Origin: Burkholderiales bacterium
GTDB taxonomy: Bacteria > Pseudomonadota > Gammaproteobacteria > Burkholderiales > JAEUOS01
NCBI GenBank assembly: GCA_016790635.1
Contig: JAEUOR010000053.1
Coordinates: 1 to 64,000 of the forward strand
Length of the DNA: 64,000 nt
Direction of reading: 5' to 3'
A program made the position numbers and the translations under genes. Under the pieces are notes generated by a model that was given only the letters and a program-made list of their open reading frames with translations, had not been told where the DNA came from and searched no databases. Shown here one piece after another: positions 26,699-35,558 of the stretch (the stretch's first letter is position 1; each line of letters starts with the position of its first letter).

Positions 26699-27784
26699 AT
26701 GACCAGTCGCATCACCCGCCTCACCGCCCGCGCTGTATTCCTGCCCATGAATCGGTCGCTCACCACGGCGACCGGGGCGATCACCCAGGTGCCGTTCGTG
26801 CTGGTCGACCTGGAAACCTCGGCCGGTGCGACCGGGCGCAGTTATCTTTTTTGCATCACGCCCGCAGCACTCAAGGCCACGGTGGCCGCGCTGGACGACA
26901 TCGCGCCTCTGGTCGTGGGGCACTCGCTCTCGCCGGTAGCCCTGTCCGGCATGCTGGAGAAGCGCTTCACCCTGCTGGGCACCACCGGCATCATCGGCAT
27001 GGCGCTGGCCGGCATCGACATGGCAGCCTGGGACGCAAAGGCCATCGAGGGAGGCCTTCCCCTGGCGCGCCTCCTGGGCGGCGAACTGCGCCCGGTGGCG
27101 GCCTACAACAGCTGCGGTCTGGGACTGATGGGCCCGGAGAAGGTGGCGCGCGAGGCGGGTGAACTGTTGGCTGGGGGTTTCCGTGCCCTCAAGCTGCGCC
27201 TCGGATATGCGACGCTGGAAGAAGACTTGGCCGCAGCTCGCGCGGTCAAGGCGGTGTTACCGCCGGGAACCGCGCTCATGTCCGATTACAACCAGGCGCT
27301 TGACCCGACCGAGGCCATCCGCCGCGGTCGTGCGCTGGACGAAATGGGTCTGACATGGATCGAGGAGCCGGTGCGCGCCGAAGACCACGCCGGGTGCGCG
27401 CGCGTCGCCGCGGCGCTGGCGACCCCGGTGTCGATCGGCGAGAACTACTGGGGCCCGCGCGACATGGCACGCGCGGTGGCGGCGCAGGCCAGCGACTATG
27501 TGATGCCCGATGCCATGCGCATCGGCGGGGTGAGCGGCTGGCTGCGCGCCGCAGCGATCGCCGATGCGGCGGCCCTGCCCATGTCCACGCACCTGTTCCC
27601 GGAGGTGAGCGCCCACCTGATGTGCGTGACGCCGACCGCGCACTGGCTGGAATACGTCGACTGGATCAACCCGGTGCTGACCACGCCTCTTGCGATGCGC
27701 GATGGCCACGCCGTGCCGGCTGACCTGCCAGGCTGCGGCATCACCTGGGACGAGGCAGCCGTGGCGCGCTACGCGTTTTCCTGA
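26699..27784 (+). CDS. Mandelate racemase-like enolase-superfamily enzyme with Lys166 replaced by Arg
   Basis: 361 aa. From memory it aligns almost without gaps to mandelate racemase (offset +1). It keeps Lys165 in ALKLRLGY, Asp196 in MSDYNQ, Glu222 in WIEEP and Glu248 in GEN as metal ligands. Asp271 (MPDAMRIGG), His298 (STHLF) and Glu318 (AHWLE) complete the dyad and acid. The S-specific base Lys166 is Arg167 here (codon CGC). The enzyme may still abstract protons through His298 only, acting as a one-sided dehydratase or epimerase. It stands alone, with its last 16 bp overlapping the convergent histidine kinase gene. The family is certain; the reaction is open. Confidence 0.88.
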   Translation: MTSRITRLTARAVFLPMNRSLTTATGAITQVPFVLVDLETSAGATGRSYLFCITPAALKATVAALDDIAPLVVGHSLSPVALSGMLEKRFTLLGTTGIIGMALAGIDMAAWDAKAIEGGLPLARLLGGELRPVAAYNSCGLGLMGPEKVAREAGELLAGGFRALKLRLGYATLEEDLAAARAVKAVLPPGTALMSDYNQALDPTEAIRRGRALDEMGLTWIEEPVRAEDHAGCARVAAALATPVSIGENYWGPRDMARAVAAQASDYVMPDAMRIGGVSGWLRAAAIADAAALPMSTHLFPEVSAHLMCVTPTAHWLEYVDWINPVLTTPLAMRDGHAVPADLPGCGITWDEAAVARYAFS

Positions 27785-29835
27785 AGCTCTCCGACTGACC
27801 CCGCAGCCATGCCGCGCTTCGGCAACGCGAAAGAGAACGTCGCGCCTTGCCCGGGCGCGCCCTTCGCCCAGACGCGACCGCCATGGGCTTCGACGATGCG
27901 CTTGACGATCGCCAGCCCGACGCCGGTGCCTTCGAAATCGCTGGCCGCGTGCAGGCGCTGGAACATGCCAAAGAGCTTGTCTGCGTAAGCCGGATCGAAT
28001 CCGGCGCCGTTGTCGGCCACGCTGAACACCTGCTCGACCGGGCCGTCCACGCAGGAAACACACACGCGCGGAGCGCTGGCGGTCGCGCTGAACTTGAAGG
28101 CGTTGGCGAGCAGGTTGAACCACACCTGACGCAGCATGGCCGCGTCGCCTTCCACCACCGGCAGGGATCCGATCTCGAGCTCTGCCGCGGCAGCGGGGCC
28201 GATTTCGCGCATAGCCGCGTCGAGTTCCGCGCGCATGTCGACCGGAACCGAAACGGGCGCCGTGCGCCCCAGCCGGGCGAACTCGAGCAGGCCGTCGATC
28301 AATGCCGCCATGCGTCTCGCACTGGCGCTGATACGATCGACGTTGTCCCGCGCCTCCTTCGACAAAGCGGGGCCGACGTCCTGCTTGAGCAATTGCGAAA
28401 ACCCGTCGATGGCGCGCAGCGGGGCGCGCAGGTCGTGCGCGACCGAATAGCTGAACGCCTCAAGTTGCTCGTTGGCCGCAACCAGTTCGCGCGCGCGGGT
28501 ACGTGACTCCAAGTCGTGGCGGCGCGTGGTCGCCAGCAGGTCGGCCTGTGCATGCAGGCGCTCCTCTGCCAATTCGCGTATCCGGTCGGCCAGCGCGGTC
28601 GAGAGCAGGATCACATCCAGCGCCAGACCCACGTGCAGGCCGTAGAAAGTCGCGAAGTTGGTCGGCAGCCAGCCGAAATTGCGCAGCGCGCCCAGCAGAA
28701 TGAACACCAGCAGGGCCGACCAGGCGAGCAGAAAGTAGCGTGCCGGCCGGTAGCCGTCGAGAACAATCTTCACCGAAGTGACAAGCGTCACCGCCGCTCC
28801 CGCCGCAGCCAGACCCGACAAGGTGCGCAACACATGGCCGTAGTCGGGCCACAAATTCAACGCAGCCAGTACGGCCAGCGCCAGCGCGGCCGCGGCGATT
28901 GCGCGCGCGAAAAGGTCGACCCGCGGCATACGCCTGCGGGTGTCGAGAAAGCCGCGCGCGAACAACGCGCCGAAGAAGAGGCTCAAGGACATGAAGGTCG
29001 CCAGGGCCCTGTTGCCCCATTCGACGTTATCGGGCCACAAATGTTCGAAAGCCAGCCCGTCAAAGGTGAATAGCGCGAGCCCGAAGCAGCCCACGTAGGC
29101 GACGTAGATCAGGTACAGGGGGTCGCGCAGGGTCGACCAGACGATCAGGTTGTAGGCGAAAAGCCCGATCAGGAGGCCGTAGAACAGGCCAAGGAAGAGC
29201 TGCGAATTGCGATTGTGCATGGCAAACGCTGCCGGCTGCCACAGCACGGCCGGCACGGTCAACGCGCTCCTGCTCTCGACCCGCAGATAGAAGGTCTGCG
29301 CCGGCCCTGGCGCGAGCGTCAGATCAAAGACAAAGTGGCGATGCGCAACCGGCCGTTCACCCCAGGGCACGCGGTCGCCGGCGGAAACACGCGTAAAACC
29401 CCCGCCCGGCGCAGGTGAGTAGAGGTCGACATGGTCCAGGCTGGGCATGCCGACCTCGAGCTTCAGTTGCTTGCCCTGGCTGCCCGGGTCGATGGTGAAG
29501 CGCAGCCAGTAGGGCGCAACGTGATAACCGAAGTTGGGCCGGTCGGACTGCAGCGCGACGTACGAGGCCGCGCGCTCGGGCGCGGCCGCGGCGGCGATGT
29601 CGATCCGGCGCGTCGGGTCATCGAACCCGGCCATGTAGCGCCCGACCGCAAGTCCCGATGCGGAGATATCCGCCGCGCGGATCACCGGTTCCGCAGCTCG
29701 CGCGCCGGGTAGGTGGGTAAGCGCCAGCAATGCCAGGCAGGCAAGCCAGACAGGCAGCGACCAGACCCGGACCGAGAGCCGCCCGGTCGCACCTAGTGGC
29801 AGCTGCCTCTTCACGCTCTGCCAGTCCCGCTCCAT
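27769..29835 (-). CDS. 7TMR-DISM sensor histidine kinase
   Basis: 688 aa. A signal-like segment is followed by a periplasmic 7TMR-DISMED2 domain (about 50-210), then seven membrane helices (about 215-400, starting QLFLGLFYGLLIGLFAYNLI) and a coiled linker. The kinase core has an H box in SYSVAHDLRAPLRAIDGF, an N box in QVWFNLLANAFKFSA, a G1 box in VADNGAGFDP and a G2 box in GTGVGLAIVKRIVEAHGG. DISMED2 domains usually sense carbohydrates or other small ligands outside the membrane. No response regulator is adjacent, so it is an orphan kinase. Confidence 0.93.
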   Translation of the reverse strand: MERDWQSVKRQLPLGATGRLSVRVWSLPVWLACLALLALTHLPGARAAEPVIRAADISASGLAVGRYMAGFDDPTRRIDIAAAAAPERAASYVALQSDRPNFGYHVAPYWLRFTIDPGSQGKQLKLEVGMPSLDHVDLYSPAPGGGFTRVSAGDRVPWGERPVAHRHFVFDLTLAPGPAQTFYLRVESRSALTVPAVLWQPAAFAMHNRNSQLFLGLFYGLLIGLFAYNLIVWSTLRDPLYLIYVAYVGCFGLALFTFDGLAFEHLWPDNVEWGNRALATFMSLSLFFGALFARGFLDTRRRMPRVDLFARAIAAAALALAVLAALNLWPDYGHVLRTLSGLAAAGAAVTLVTSVKIVLDGYRPARYFLLAWSALLVFILLGALRNFGWLPTNFATFYGLHVGLALDVILLSTALADRIRELAEERLHAQADLLATTRRHDLESRTRARELVAANEQLEAFSYSVAHDLRAPLRAIDGFSQLLKQDVGPALSKEARDNVDRISASARRMAALIDGLLEFARLGRTAPVSVPVDMRAELDAAMREIGPAAAAELEIGSLPVVEGDAAMLRQVWFNLLANAFKFSATASAPRVCVSCVDGPVEQVFSVADNGAGFDPAYADKLFGMFQRLHAASDFEGTGVGLAIVKRIVEAHGGRVWAKGAPGQGATFSFALPKRGMAAGSVGELQENA

Positions 29836-29868
29836 CTTGCCGCCGAAACAGTCACGTTCGCGCCGCGC

Positions 29869-30339
29869 CTAGATCGGTATTGCAAGCAAGGTGTCCACGC
29901 GGCGGCTGTCGAGCAGGACCAGACGCTCCTCAAAACAGGGCCCCCCCGGAAGGCGGATCCTGTCCACGTAGCGCCCGCTGGCGAACGGCACGGCCGCACC
30001 GTCGTGCATCGTGCGCACGACCTGGAAGTTGCTGACGGCTGCGACCCGCTCGCCATCCAACGCGCGTAACAGCAAAGAAGACTGCACGTGCCGGTAGGTC
30101 TGCGCTTCATAGATGTTGGCGTGGCGCAGCGCGGCGATGCGGTCGACCATCATGGCGGGCGAATCGGCCTGGATGATGCACAGGGGCAATCCGGCGGCAT
30201 GGTTCTCGGCGGTGGTCAGCAGGTAACGCCCATCGGGCGCGAAGAACCCCGGCCACTCCTCGAGGCGATCATCATCGATCGCATGTACATAGCGCGCCAG
30301 CAGGTCTTCGACGACGGCACGGATGGCTTGGTCGACCAT
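29869..30339 (-). CDS. Ring-hydroxylating dioxygenase small (beta) subunit
   Basis: 156 aa from ATG at 30339. It resembles benzoate/anthranilate dioxygenase beta subunits: AIRAVVEDLLARYVHAIDDD near the start, then NHAAGLPLCIIQADSPAMMV, and FASGRYVDRIRLPGGPCFEE near the end. The subunit is structural and has no metal centre. It starts 1 bp after the alpha-subunit stop codon, so the two are co-expressed and would form an alpha3beta3 enzyme. Confidence 0.85.
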   Translation of the reverse strand: MVDQAIRAVVEDLLARYVHAIDDDRLEEWPGFFAPDGRYLLTTAENHAAGLPLCIIQADSPAMMVDRIAALRHANIYEAQTYRHVQSSLLLRALDGERVAAVSNFQVVRTMHDGAAVPFASGRYVDRIRLPGGPCFEERLVLLDSRRVDTLLAIPI

Positions 30340-30340
30340 G

Positions 30341-31570
30341 CTAGATACCCATGTGGCCGCGCCACGCCTGCCAGAAGCCGCGCACCGAGGTCTCCGAAAC
30401 ACGCGACTCATCGGATGCGACGTCGTGTCCGCCCATTTCGACAAAGGCCGCGCGCTCGCCCGCCGCCACCGCGCCGCGCGCGACGAATCCGGTCGCCGCG
30501 CCGTCTTCCATCGATATGAAACCGGCCGGACCGATCAGGTTGGCCTGGCGCAGGCGCCGCGCGGTGAGCGCCGCGTCGTCGCCGGCATAGCCAAAGGCGG
30601 TCCACACGAGTTCGGTCTCGTTCAAACCGCGCGGCACGATGCGCCGCACCGCCAGGCTGTTGCGAATCTGCTGCAGCACAAAGCCGGGGAAGACACCGAC
30701 GATCTGGATCGAGCCGCGGTCGCCGTATTCGTCGACCGAATCGATGAGTTCGGGCGCCTCGAGGGCAAAGCCGCCTGCGGCCGAGCGCATGCCGGCCTTC
30801 TCGTACTCGTCGCCGGTGGCGCCGTCCAGGGAGTAGCTGACGTGGCAACCGCCGTCGCCGCCGACGATGACCCCGCCACTCTGGGTCAGACGGTTGATGC
30901 GGAACTTGGCGAAGAAAAGGTGCAGGAGGCTCGCGTGATAGGTGTCCTTGACGTTCTCGATGTAGAGCTTCCAGTTACTCGCCAGCATCTGACTGTAGCC
31001 GCCCAGCGAGCGCACCGGGCCTTTCATGACGCGTCGTACTTTCGCAGCCACCTCGGCGCCCAGGTAGGCCTCGACCGGCGGCATGTCGGCGGCGAGCGTG
31101 CCGAAGATGAGGCCGTGGTAATTCTCCACAAGCACCTTGGCCGGGGCCTGGCTGGCCGGCTGTGCATCCTGCGGCATGCCGCCCTTGCCCTTCAAGCCGC
31201 GGCGAAACGCCACGCCCTGCAAATCACCCTTCAGATCGTAGGTCCAGTTGTGATAGACGCAGGCGATATCGCGGCCCGCGCCGGCACTCTTCAGGCAAAG
31301 CAGGGCGCCACGATGCGCGCAGCGATTCTCGAACGCGGCAAGCCTGCCGTCAGCGTCGCGCGTCACCACCACCGGCATGTCGCCGATATGCGAGGTGCGC
31401 CACGTCTCGGGGCCGGGCAACTCGACATCCAGACAAAGGAAATTCCAGGTGCGGCCGCGAAAGATGCGCCGCTGCTCCTCGCGAAACAGCGCCTCGTCCT
31501 GGTACACCCAGTAGGGCACCCGGGTCAGGCCTTCGGCAGGCCAGAGACGTTCGCGCGCAGCGGCGGACAT
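30341..31570 (-). CDS. Ring-hydroxylating dioxygenase large (alpha) subunit, Rieske type
   Basis: 409 aa. The Rieske site is CAHRGALLC followed by CVYHNWTYDL, and the catalytic iron site is in ENVKDTYHASLLHLF. Overall it is closest to the anthranilate/salicylate-type alpha subunits, which start with a segment like VPYWVYQDEALFREEQRRIF. It would insert O2 into an aromatic acid with the beta subunit downstream. A reductase or ferredoxin gene is not present nearby, so electrons must come from elsewhere. It is divergent from a TctC gene across a 71-bp gap with an inverted repeat. Confidence 0.9.
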   Translation of the reverse strand: MSAAARERLWPAEGLTRVPYWVYQDEALFREEQRRIFRGRTWNFLCLDVELPGPETWRTSHIGDMPVVVTRDADGRLAAFENRCAHRGALLCLKSAGAGRDIACVYHNWTYDLKGDLQGVAFRRGLKGKGGMPQDAQPASQAPAKVLVENYHGLIFGTLAADMPPVEAYLGAEVAAKVRRVMKGPVRSLGGYSQMLASNWKLYIENVKDTYHASLLHLFFAKFRINRLTQSGGVIVGGDGGCHVSYSLDGATGDEYEKAGMRSAAGGFALEAPELIDSVDEYGDRGSIQIVGVFPGFVLQQIRNSLAVRRIVPRGLNETELVWTAFGYAGDDAALTARRLRQANLIGPAGFISMEDGAATGFVARGAVAAGERAAFVEMGGHDVASDESRVSETSVRGFWQAWRGHMGI

Positions 31571-31573
31571 GCC

Positions 31574-31607
31574 AACTTTCGCTTGTTGATCACGCGAAAA
31601 TTATAAT
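31574..31607. promoter_or_regulatory. Divergent promoter with inverted repeat between dioxygenase and TctC genes
   Basis: AACTTTCGC (31574-31582) and GCGAAAATT (31594-31602) form an 8/9 inverted repeat with an 11-base spacer, the geometry of a LysR-type site. TATAAT at 31602-31607 overlaps its right edge and can be the -10 box for the TctC gene; no good -35 is seen, as in activator-dependent promoters. Confidence 0.5.
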
Positions 31608-31641
31608 CGTCGCCCCGCCGTGCTCCGTCGAAGGAAGCGCC

Positions 31642-32649
31642 ATGTTCCGCTGCGTGTCCCTGTTCACCCTGCCGCCCAAATCCGGAGCCGCCCTTCTGGC
31701 CACGCTGGCATCCTTGCTGGCTTGCGCCGCCGCCATCGCGCAGGACACCTCGGGCTACCCTGCGCGCGCCATCCGCATCATCGTGCCCTTCCCGGCCGGC
31801 GGCACGGCCGACCTTTTGCCGCGCATCGTCGGCGAACGCCTCACCGCGCGCTTCGGCCAGCCGGTACTGGTCGAGAATCGGCCTGGAGCGGCGGGCAACA
31901 TCGGCGCCGAAGCGGTGTTCAAGGCCGATCCCGACGGCTACACGCTGCTCTCCACCCCACCGTCGCCCCTGGCGATCAATCAGAGCCTGTACGCCAAGCT
32001 GGCTTTCGATCCGGCGGCCTTCGTCCCTGTCAGCGTGATCGCGGCGGTGCCCAACGCGCTGCTGGCCCATCCCAAGGTCAGCGCCGCAACCGTGCAGGAA
32101 CTTGTCGCCTTCGCGCGCGCCAACCCCGAACGCCTGAATTACGCATCGCAAGGCAGCGGCACGACCTCGCACCTGACCGCGGAGCTCTTCAAATCCATGG
32201 CTGGGGTGCGCCTGACCCACGTGCCTTACAAGGGCAGTGCGCCAGCCCTGACAGACCTCCTGGGCGGCCAGGTGGACCTGATGTTCGACAACCTGGGCGC
32301 TTCGATGCAGCACGTTCGGGCCGGCAAGCTCAAGGTGCTGGCCGTCGGCAGCCCGCGCCGGGTCACCGTGCTGCCTGCCGTGCCGACGGTGGCCGAGTCG
32401 GGCCTGCCCGGGTTTCAGGCGGTCACCTGGTTCGGCGTCGTGGCTCCGCCCCGGACTCCGGCGGACATCGCCAGCCGGCTGTCCGGCGCCATCGCCGAGG
32501 CGCTGCGGCACCCGGAGGTCACGAAAAGGTTGACCGACCTGACCGCCGAGCCGGTCGGCTCGTCACCGACCGAGATGGCGGGTTTCCTGAAGGACGAAGT
32601 CGAACGCTGGCGCCGCGTCATCGTCGGCGCGGGAGTCAAGGTGGACTGA
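31642..32649 (+). CDS. Bug/TctC periplasmic binding protein
   Basis: 335 aa from ATG at 31642 (AAGGA upstream). The signal segment ends CAAAIAQ. Bug hallmarks are IRIIVPFPAGGTADLLPRIV, GQPVLVENRPGAAGNIGAEA and HVPYKGSAPALTDLLGGQVD. It is divergent from the dioxygenase alpha/beta pair and shares its promoter region, so its ligand may be that enzyme's aromatic substrate. That link is inference from gene order. No TctA/TctB genes are nearby. Confidence 0.93.
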   Translation: MFRCVSLFTLPPKSGAALLATLASLLACAAAIAQDTSGYPARAIRIIVPFPAGGTADLLPRIVGERLTARFGQPVLVENRPGAAGNIGAEAVFKADPDGYTLLSTPPSPLAINQSLYAKLAFDPAAFVPVSVIAAVPNALLAHPKVSAATVQELVAFARANPERLNYASQGSGTTSHLTAELFKSMAGVRLTHVPYKGSAPALTDLLGGQVDLMFDNLGASMQHVRAGKLKVLAVGSPRRVTVLPAVPTVAESGLPGFQAVTWFGVVAPPRTPADIASRLSGAIAEALRHPEVTKRLTDLTAEPVGSSPTEMAGFLKDEVERWRRVIVGAGVKVD

Positions 32650-32676
32650 CACCCGCGCCAGGCCGATGCGAGGGGG

Positions 32677-32994
32677 TCAGTGCTTGTGCTCCTTGTGCTC
32701 GTCCTGACTGTTTCCCCCGCCATGCATGCGCTGATGTCGTTCCGCCATGCGCTGGTGACGCTCTGCCATGCGTTCCATTCCATGCATGCCGTGACCACGT
32801 TGCCCGTGCATGCCGTGCCCGCCCTGGCCTTGCCCGCCGTGGCCACCCTGCCCGTGCGTGCCGTGGCCGCCTGAACCTTGCGGACACTGTTGGCCGGCCG
32901 GGCAGGCACGGTCATTCGCCTGATGCGCCGATACACCTTGTCCCGCCAGGCCAAGCGCGGCGGCAGTCATTCCGATAACAAGTGCTGTTCTCAT
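32677..32994 (-). CDS. Small secreted His/Gly-rich protein, possible metal binder
   Basis: 105 aa from ATG at 32994, with GGGAG upstream. The signal peptide is MRTALVIGMTAAALGLAGQG VSA. The mature part is low-complexity: 14 His and many Gly in GHG-type repeats, two copies of MAERHQR, one Cys pair (ACPAGQQCP) and a tail DEHKEHKH. I recognise no family. The composition suggests periplasmic binding of nickel, zinc, copper or cobalt. The longer frame to 33543 overlaps the nuclease gene on the other strand and is rejected. Confidence 0.65.
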   Translation of the reverse strand: MRTALVIGMTAAALGLAGQGVSAHQANDRACPAGQQCPQGSGGHGTHGQGGHGGQGQGGHGMHGQRGHGMHGMERMAERHQRMAERHQRMHGGGNSQDEHKEHKH

Positions 32995-33126
32995 TTCTCT
33001 ACTCCCTTCCGGTTGAGATGTGCGGCCCGTGCCCGGCCCCGATGGCGAACACGTCCGGGTTGAACTTGGGTACGAAAGGACGCCGCCCAAGCGATACTTT
33101 GTAAGCGGAGATTTCCGCTTCACGCC

Positions 33127-34488
33127 ATGTTTGCCCCGCGCACCGTCTTTCTGGACCTCGAGACCACCGGCCTGTCGCCGCTGTCCGACGGCATCACCGA
33201 GATCGCCGCGATCGTCTGCGAGACCGGCCGGGCGGTGCACGAATGGACGACCTTGGTACGCCCGCCGCAACCGATTCCCGCAGAGATTTCGCGCCTGACG
33301 GGCATCACCAACGCGATGGTGCGCGATGCGCCGCGCTTTGAAGAGGTCGCCGGCGAACTCGCGGCACTGCTTGAGGATGCCCTGCTGGTCGCGCACAACG
33401 CGCGCTTTGACTACGCCTTCCTGAAGCATGCGTTCGAAGGCGCCGGCATTCCATTCACGGCGCCCACGTTGTGCACGGCGCGCCTGGCGCGCGCACTGGA
33501 ACCGGATCTCCCAGGCTACGGCCTCGACGCCCTCGCGGAGCACTACGCCTTAGCCAAAACAGACCGGCACCGGGCGCTTGGCGACAGCCGCCTCGCACTG
33601 GCCCTGGCGCAGGCATTGGTGGATCGGCACCCGACTGAGGACGTCGAGGACGCCGTCAAGCGCGTGCTGCGCCGGCCCTCACTACCCAAGCACCTGCCCG
33701 TTGACGCCCTGCTTGCGCTGCCGCGCGCGCCCGGCGTCTACCTCTTCTATGGCGAAAACGCCCACCCGCTATACATCGGCAAGGCGCGCGATCTGCGCGA
33801 GCGCGTCGGCGCGCATTTCTCTGGCGACTGGGGCAGCGAGCGCGGCGCGCGGCTCTCCGAGGAACTGCGGCGCATCGAGGTCATCGAGACCGCCGGCGAG
33901 CTCTCCGCGCTCCTGCTCGAAGCCCGGCTGGTGCGCGAGCGCCTGCCGGCGCACAACGTGCGCCTGCGCCGCCGCGACGACGCGGTCGTGCTGCGGCTGG
34001 ACGACGGGGAACAACGCCTTGTCGTCGAGCCGGCTGCCGCGCTCTCGGCGGCGACGCTTGCGGGTGCGCACGGCCCGTTTTCATCGCGCCGCGCGCTGCG
34101 CGCTGCCCTGTCCGCGCTCGCGTCCGAGGAAGGGCTGTGCCTGAAGGCGCTCGGACTGGAAAAGCGCCGCCGCGGGGAAGCAGCACACACGCCTTGCTTC
34201 GCCTACCAGGTGCGGCGCTGCCGCGGCGCCTGCTGCGGGGTCGAATCGCCGGCCGAACACTGGGGTCGGTTGGCCGACGCCCTTGCGCCTCACCGCTTGC
34301 CCGACTGGCCGCATGCCGGTCCGGTCGAGATCGTGGAAAGCCATGCCGCCAGCGGGCGTTCATCGCGGGTGCGCGTCGATCACTGGTGCGTCGACGGCGC
34401 GGCGTTCGATCACGAGGCGCTGCGCATCGTGCGTCCCTATGTCGAGGGTCGCAAGCGCGGTGTTGGGTTGATTCCCCTGCCGGCGTGA
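33127..34488 (+). CDS. DnaQ-type exonuclease fused to a UvrC/Cho-like GIY-YIG nuclease domain
   Basis: 453 aa. The N-terminal DEDDh exonuclease (about 5-170) has FLDLETTGLSP, VAHNARFDYAFL and HRALGDSRLAL with the catalytic His. The GIY-YIG domain (about 198-285) has PGVYLFYGENAHPLYIGKAR. The C-terminal region has a Cys-rich segment (CFAYQVRRCRGACCG) as in Cho/UvrC relatives. Proteins of this fusion are often annotated as a Pol III epsilon-like exonuclease; the better reading is a DNA-repair nuclease that incises and trims damaged DNA. It stands as a single gene with an ATG near the start of the conserved first motif. Confidence 0.88.
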   Translation: MFAPRTVFLDLETTGLSPLSDGITEIAAIVCETGRAVHEWTTLVRPPQPIPAEISRLTGITNAMVRDAPRFEEVAGELAALLEDALLVAHNARFDYAFLKHAFEGAGIPFTAPTLCTARLARALEPDLPGYGLDALAEHYALAKTDRHRALGDSRLALALAQALVDRHPTEDVEDAVKRVLRRPSLPKHLPVDALLALPRAPGVYLFYGENAHPLYIGKARDLRERVGAHFSGDWGSERGARLSEELRRIEVIETAGELSALLLEARLVRERLPAHNVRLRRRDDAVVLRLDDGEQRLVVEPAAALSAATLAGAHGPFSSRRALRAALSALASEEGLCLKALGLEKRRRGEAAHTPCFAYQVRRCRGACCGVESPAEHWGRLADALAPHRLPDWPHAGPVEIVESHAASGRSSRVRVDHWCVDGAAFDHEALRIVRPYVEGRKRGVGLIPLPA

Positions 34489-34533
34489 AGCTGGTATCGT
34501 TTCCGCCCCGACCGACTTTCTCCGACCGTCATC

Positions 34534-35508
34534 ATGATCGCTCCCATCCTTCGCACCCTCGCAGCCGTGGCACTCGCCCTGCCGGCCGCCGCGTTCGCCC
34601 AGGGCTGGCCCAACAACCAACCGGTGACCGTGGTCATGACTTTCCCGGCGGGTTCCGGCATCGACATCGTCGGCCGCCTGCTGCAGGACGCGATGCAAAA
34701 GTCCTTGGGCACCAACCTGGTCTTCGAATACCGGCCGGGCGCCGCCGGCAACGTCGCCTCCGAGTACGTCGCGCGCGCCAAGCCGGACGGCCATACCATT
34801 CTCTTCGGCACCGCCGCGACCCATGGCGTCAACGCCGCGCTGTACAAGAAGCTGCCGTTCGATGTCGAAGCCGACTTCACGCCGATCTCGACCATCGTCG
34901 ACGTCTCCAACGTACTCACCATCAACCCCGGCGCGGTCGACGTGAAGAGCGTGCGCGAACTGATCGACTTAGGCCGCGCCAACCCGGGCAAGTTCAACTA
35001 CGCCTCGACCGGCAACGGCACCGGCACCCACCTGGCCATGGCCGAGTTCGTCGCCAAGACCGGACTCAACATCACCCACATCCCCTACAAGGGCGGCCCC
35101 GACGCGGTGGCCTCGGTGGTCAAGGGCGACGTGTGCTGCTACATGAGCCAGGTGCAGGCCATGCTGCCGCACTACCGGGCCGGCAAGGTACGCCTTCTGG
35201 GCGTGACCACCAAGGAGCGCGTCAGCGCCATCCCCGAGGTGCCGACCATCGCCGAGGCCGGCGTGCCGGGGTTCGAGAACTACACCTGGTTCGGGCTCTT
35301 CGGCCCGAAGGGCATGGACCCGGTCGCGGTGACCCGCATCAACGCCGCGGTCAAGGCCGCGCTGGAAACCCCGGCCATCCGCCAACGCCTGGTCGAAACC
35401 GGCAACACCCCGCGCTGGGAAAACCCGGAGCAGTTCCGCGCCACGGTCAAGGCCGATCGGGCCAAGTGGGCGGTGGTGGTCAAGGCGTCGGGAGCGACGA
35501 TTGATTGA
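34534..35508 (+). CDS. Bug/TctC periplasmic binding protein
   Basis: 324 aa with signal peptide TLAAVALALPAAAFAQ. The ligand loop is VTVVMTFPAGSGIDIVGRLL, a slight variant (TFPAGSG) of the usual PFPAGG. FEYRPGAAGNVASEYVARAK and ITHIPYKGGPDAVASVVKGD follow. A CC pair (GDVCCYM) is unusual for the family and could form a disulfide with no obvious partner. It is monocistronic between the nuclease gene and the convergent oxidoreductase gene. Confidence 0.92.
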   Translation: MIAPILRTLAAVALALPAAAFAQGWPNNQPVTVVMTFPAGSGIDIVGRLLQDAMQKSLGTNLVFEYRPGAAGNVASEYVARAKPDGHTILFGTAATHGVNAALYKKLPFDVEADFTPISTIVDVSNVLTINPGAVDVKSVRELIDLGRANPGKFNYASTGNGTGTHLAMAEFVAKTGLNITHIPYKGGPDAVASVVKGDVCCYMSQVQAMLPHYRAGKVRLLGVTTKERVSAIPEVPTIAEAGVPGFENYTWFGLFGPKGMDPVAVTRINAAVKAALETPAIRQRLVETGNTPRWENPEQFRATVKADRAKWAVVVKASGATID

Positions 35509-35558
35509 GCGCAAACCGGCGCTTCATGTCATGCGTGGGGCTCACCAACTTTGACGCT

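Noticed and set aside
32677..32994. CRISPR-like or tandem DNA repeat
   Set aside because: The short repeats are imperfect, of codon length and explained by the His/Gly-rich protein; there are no spacers. No CRISPR array was found in the window.
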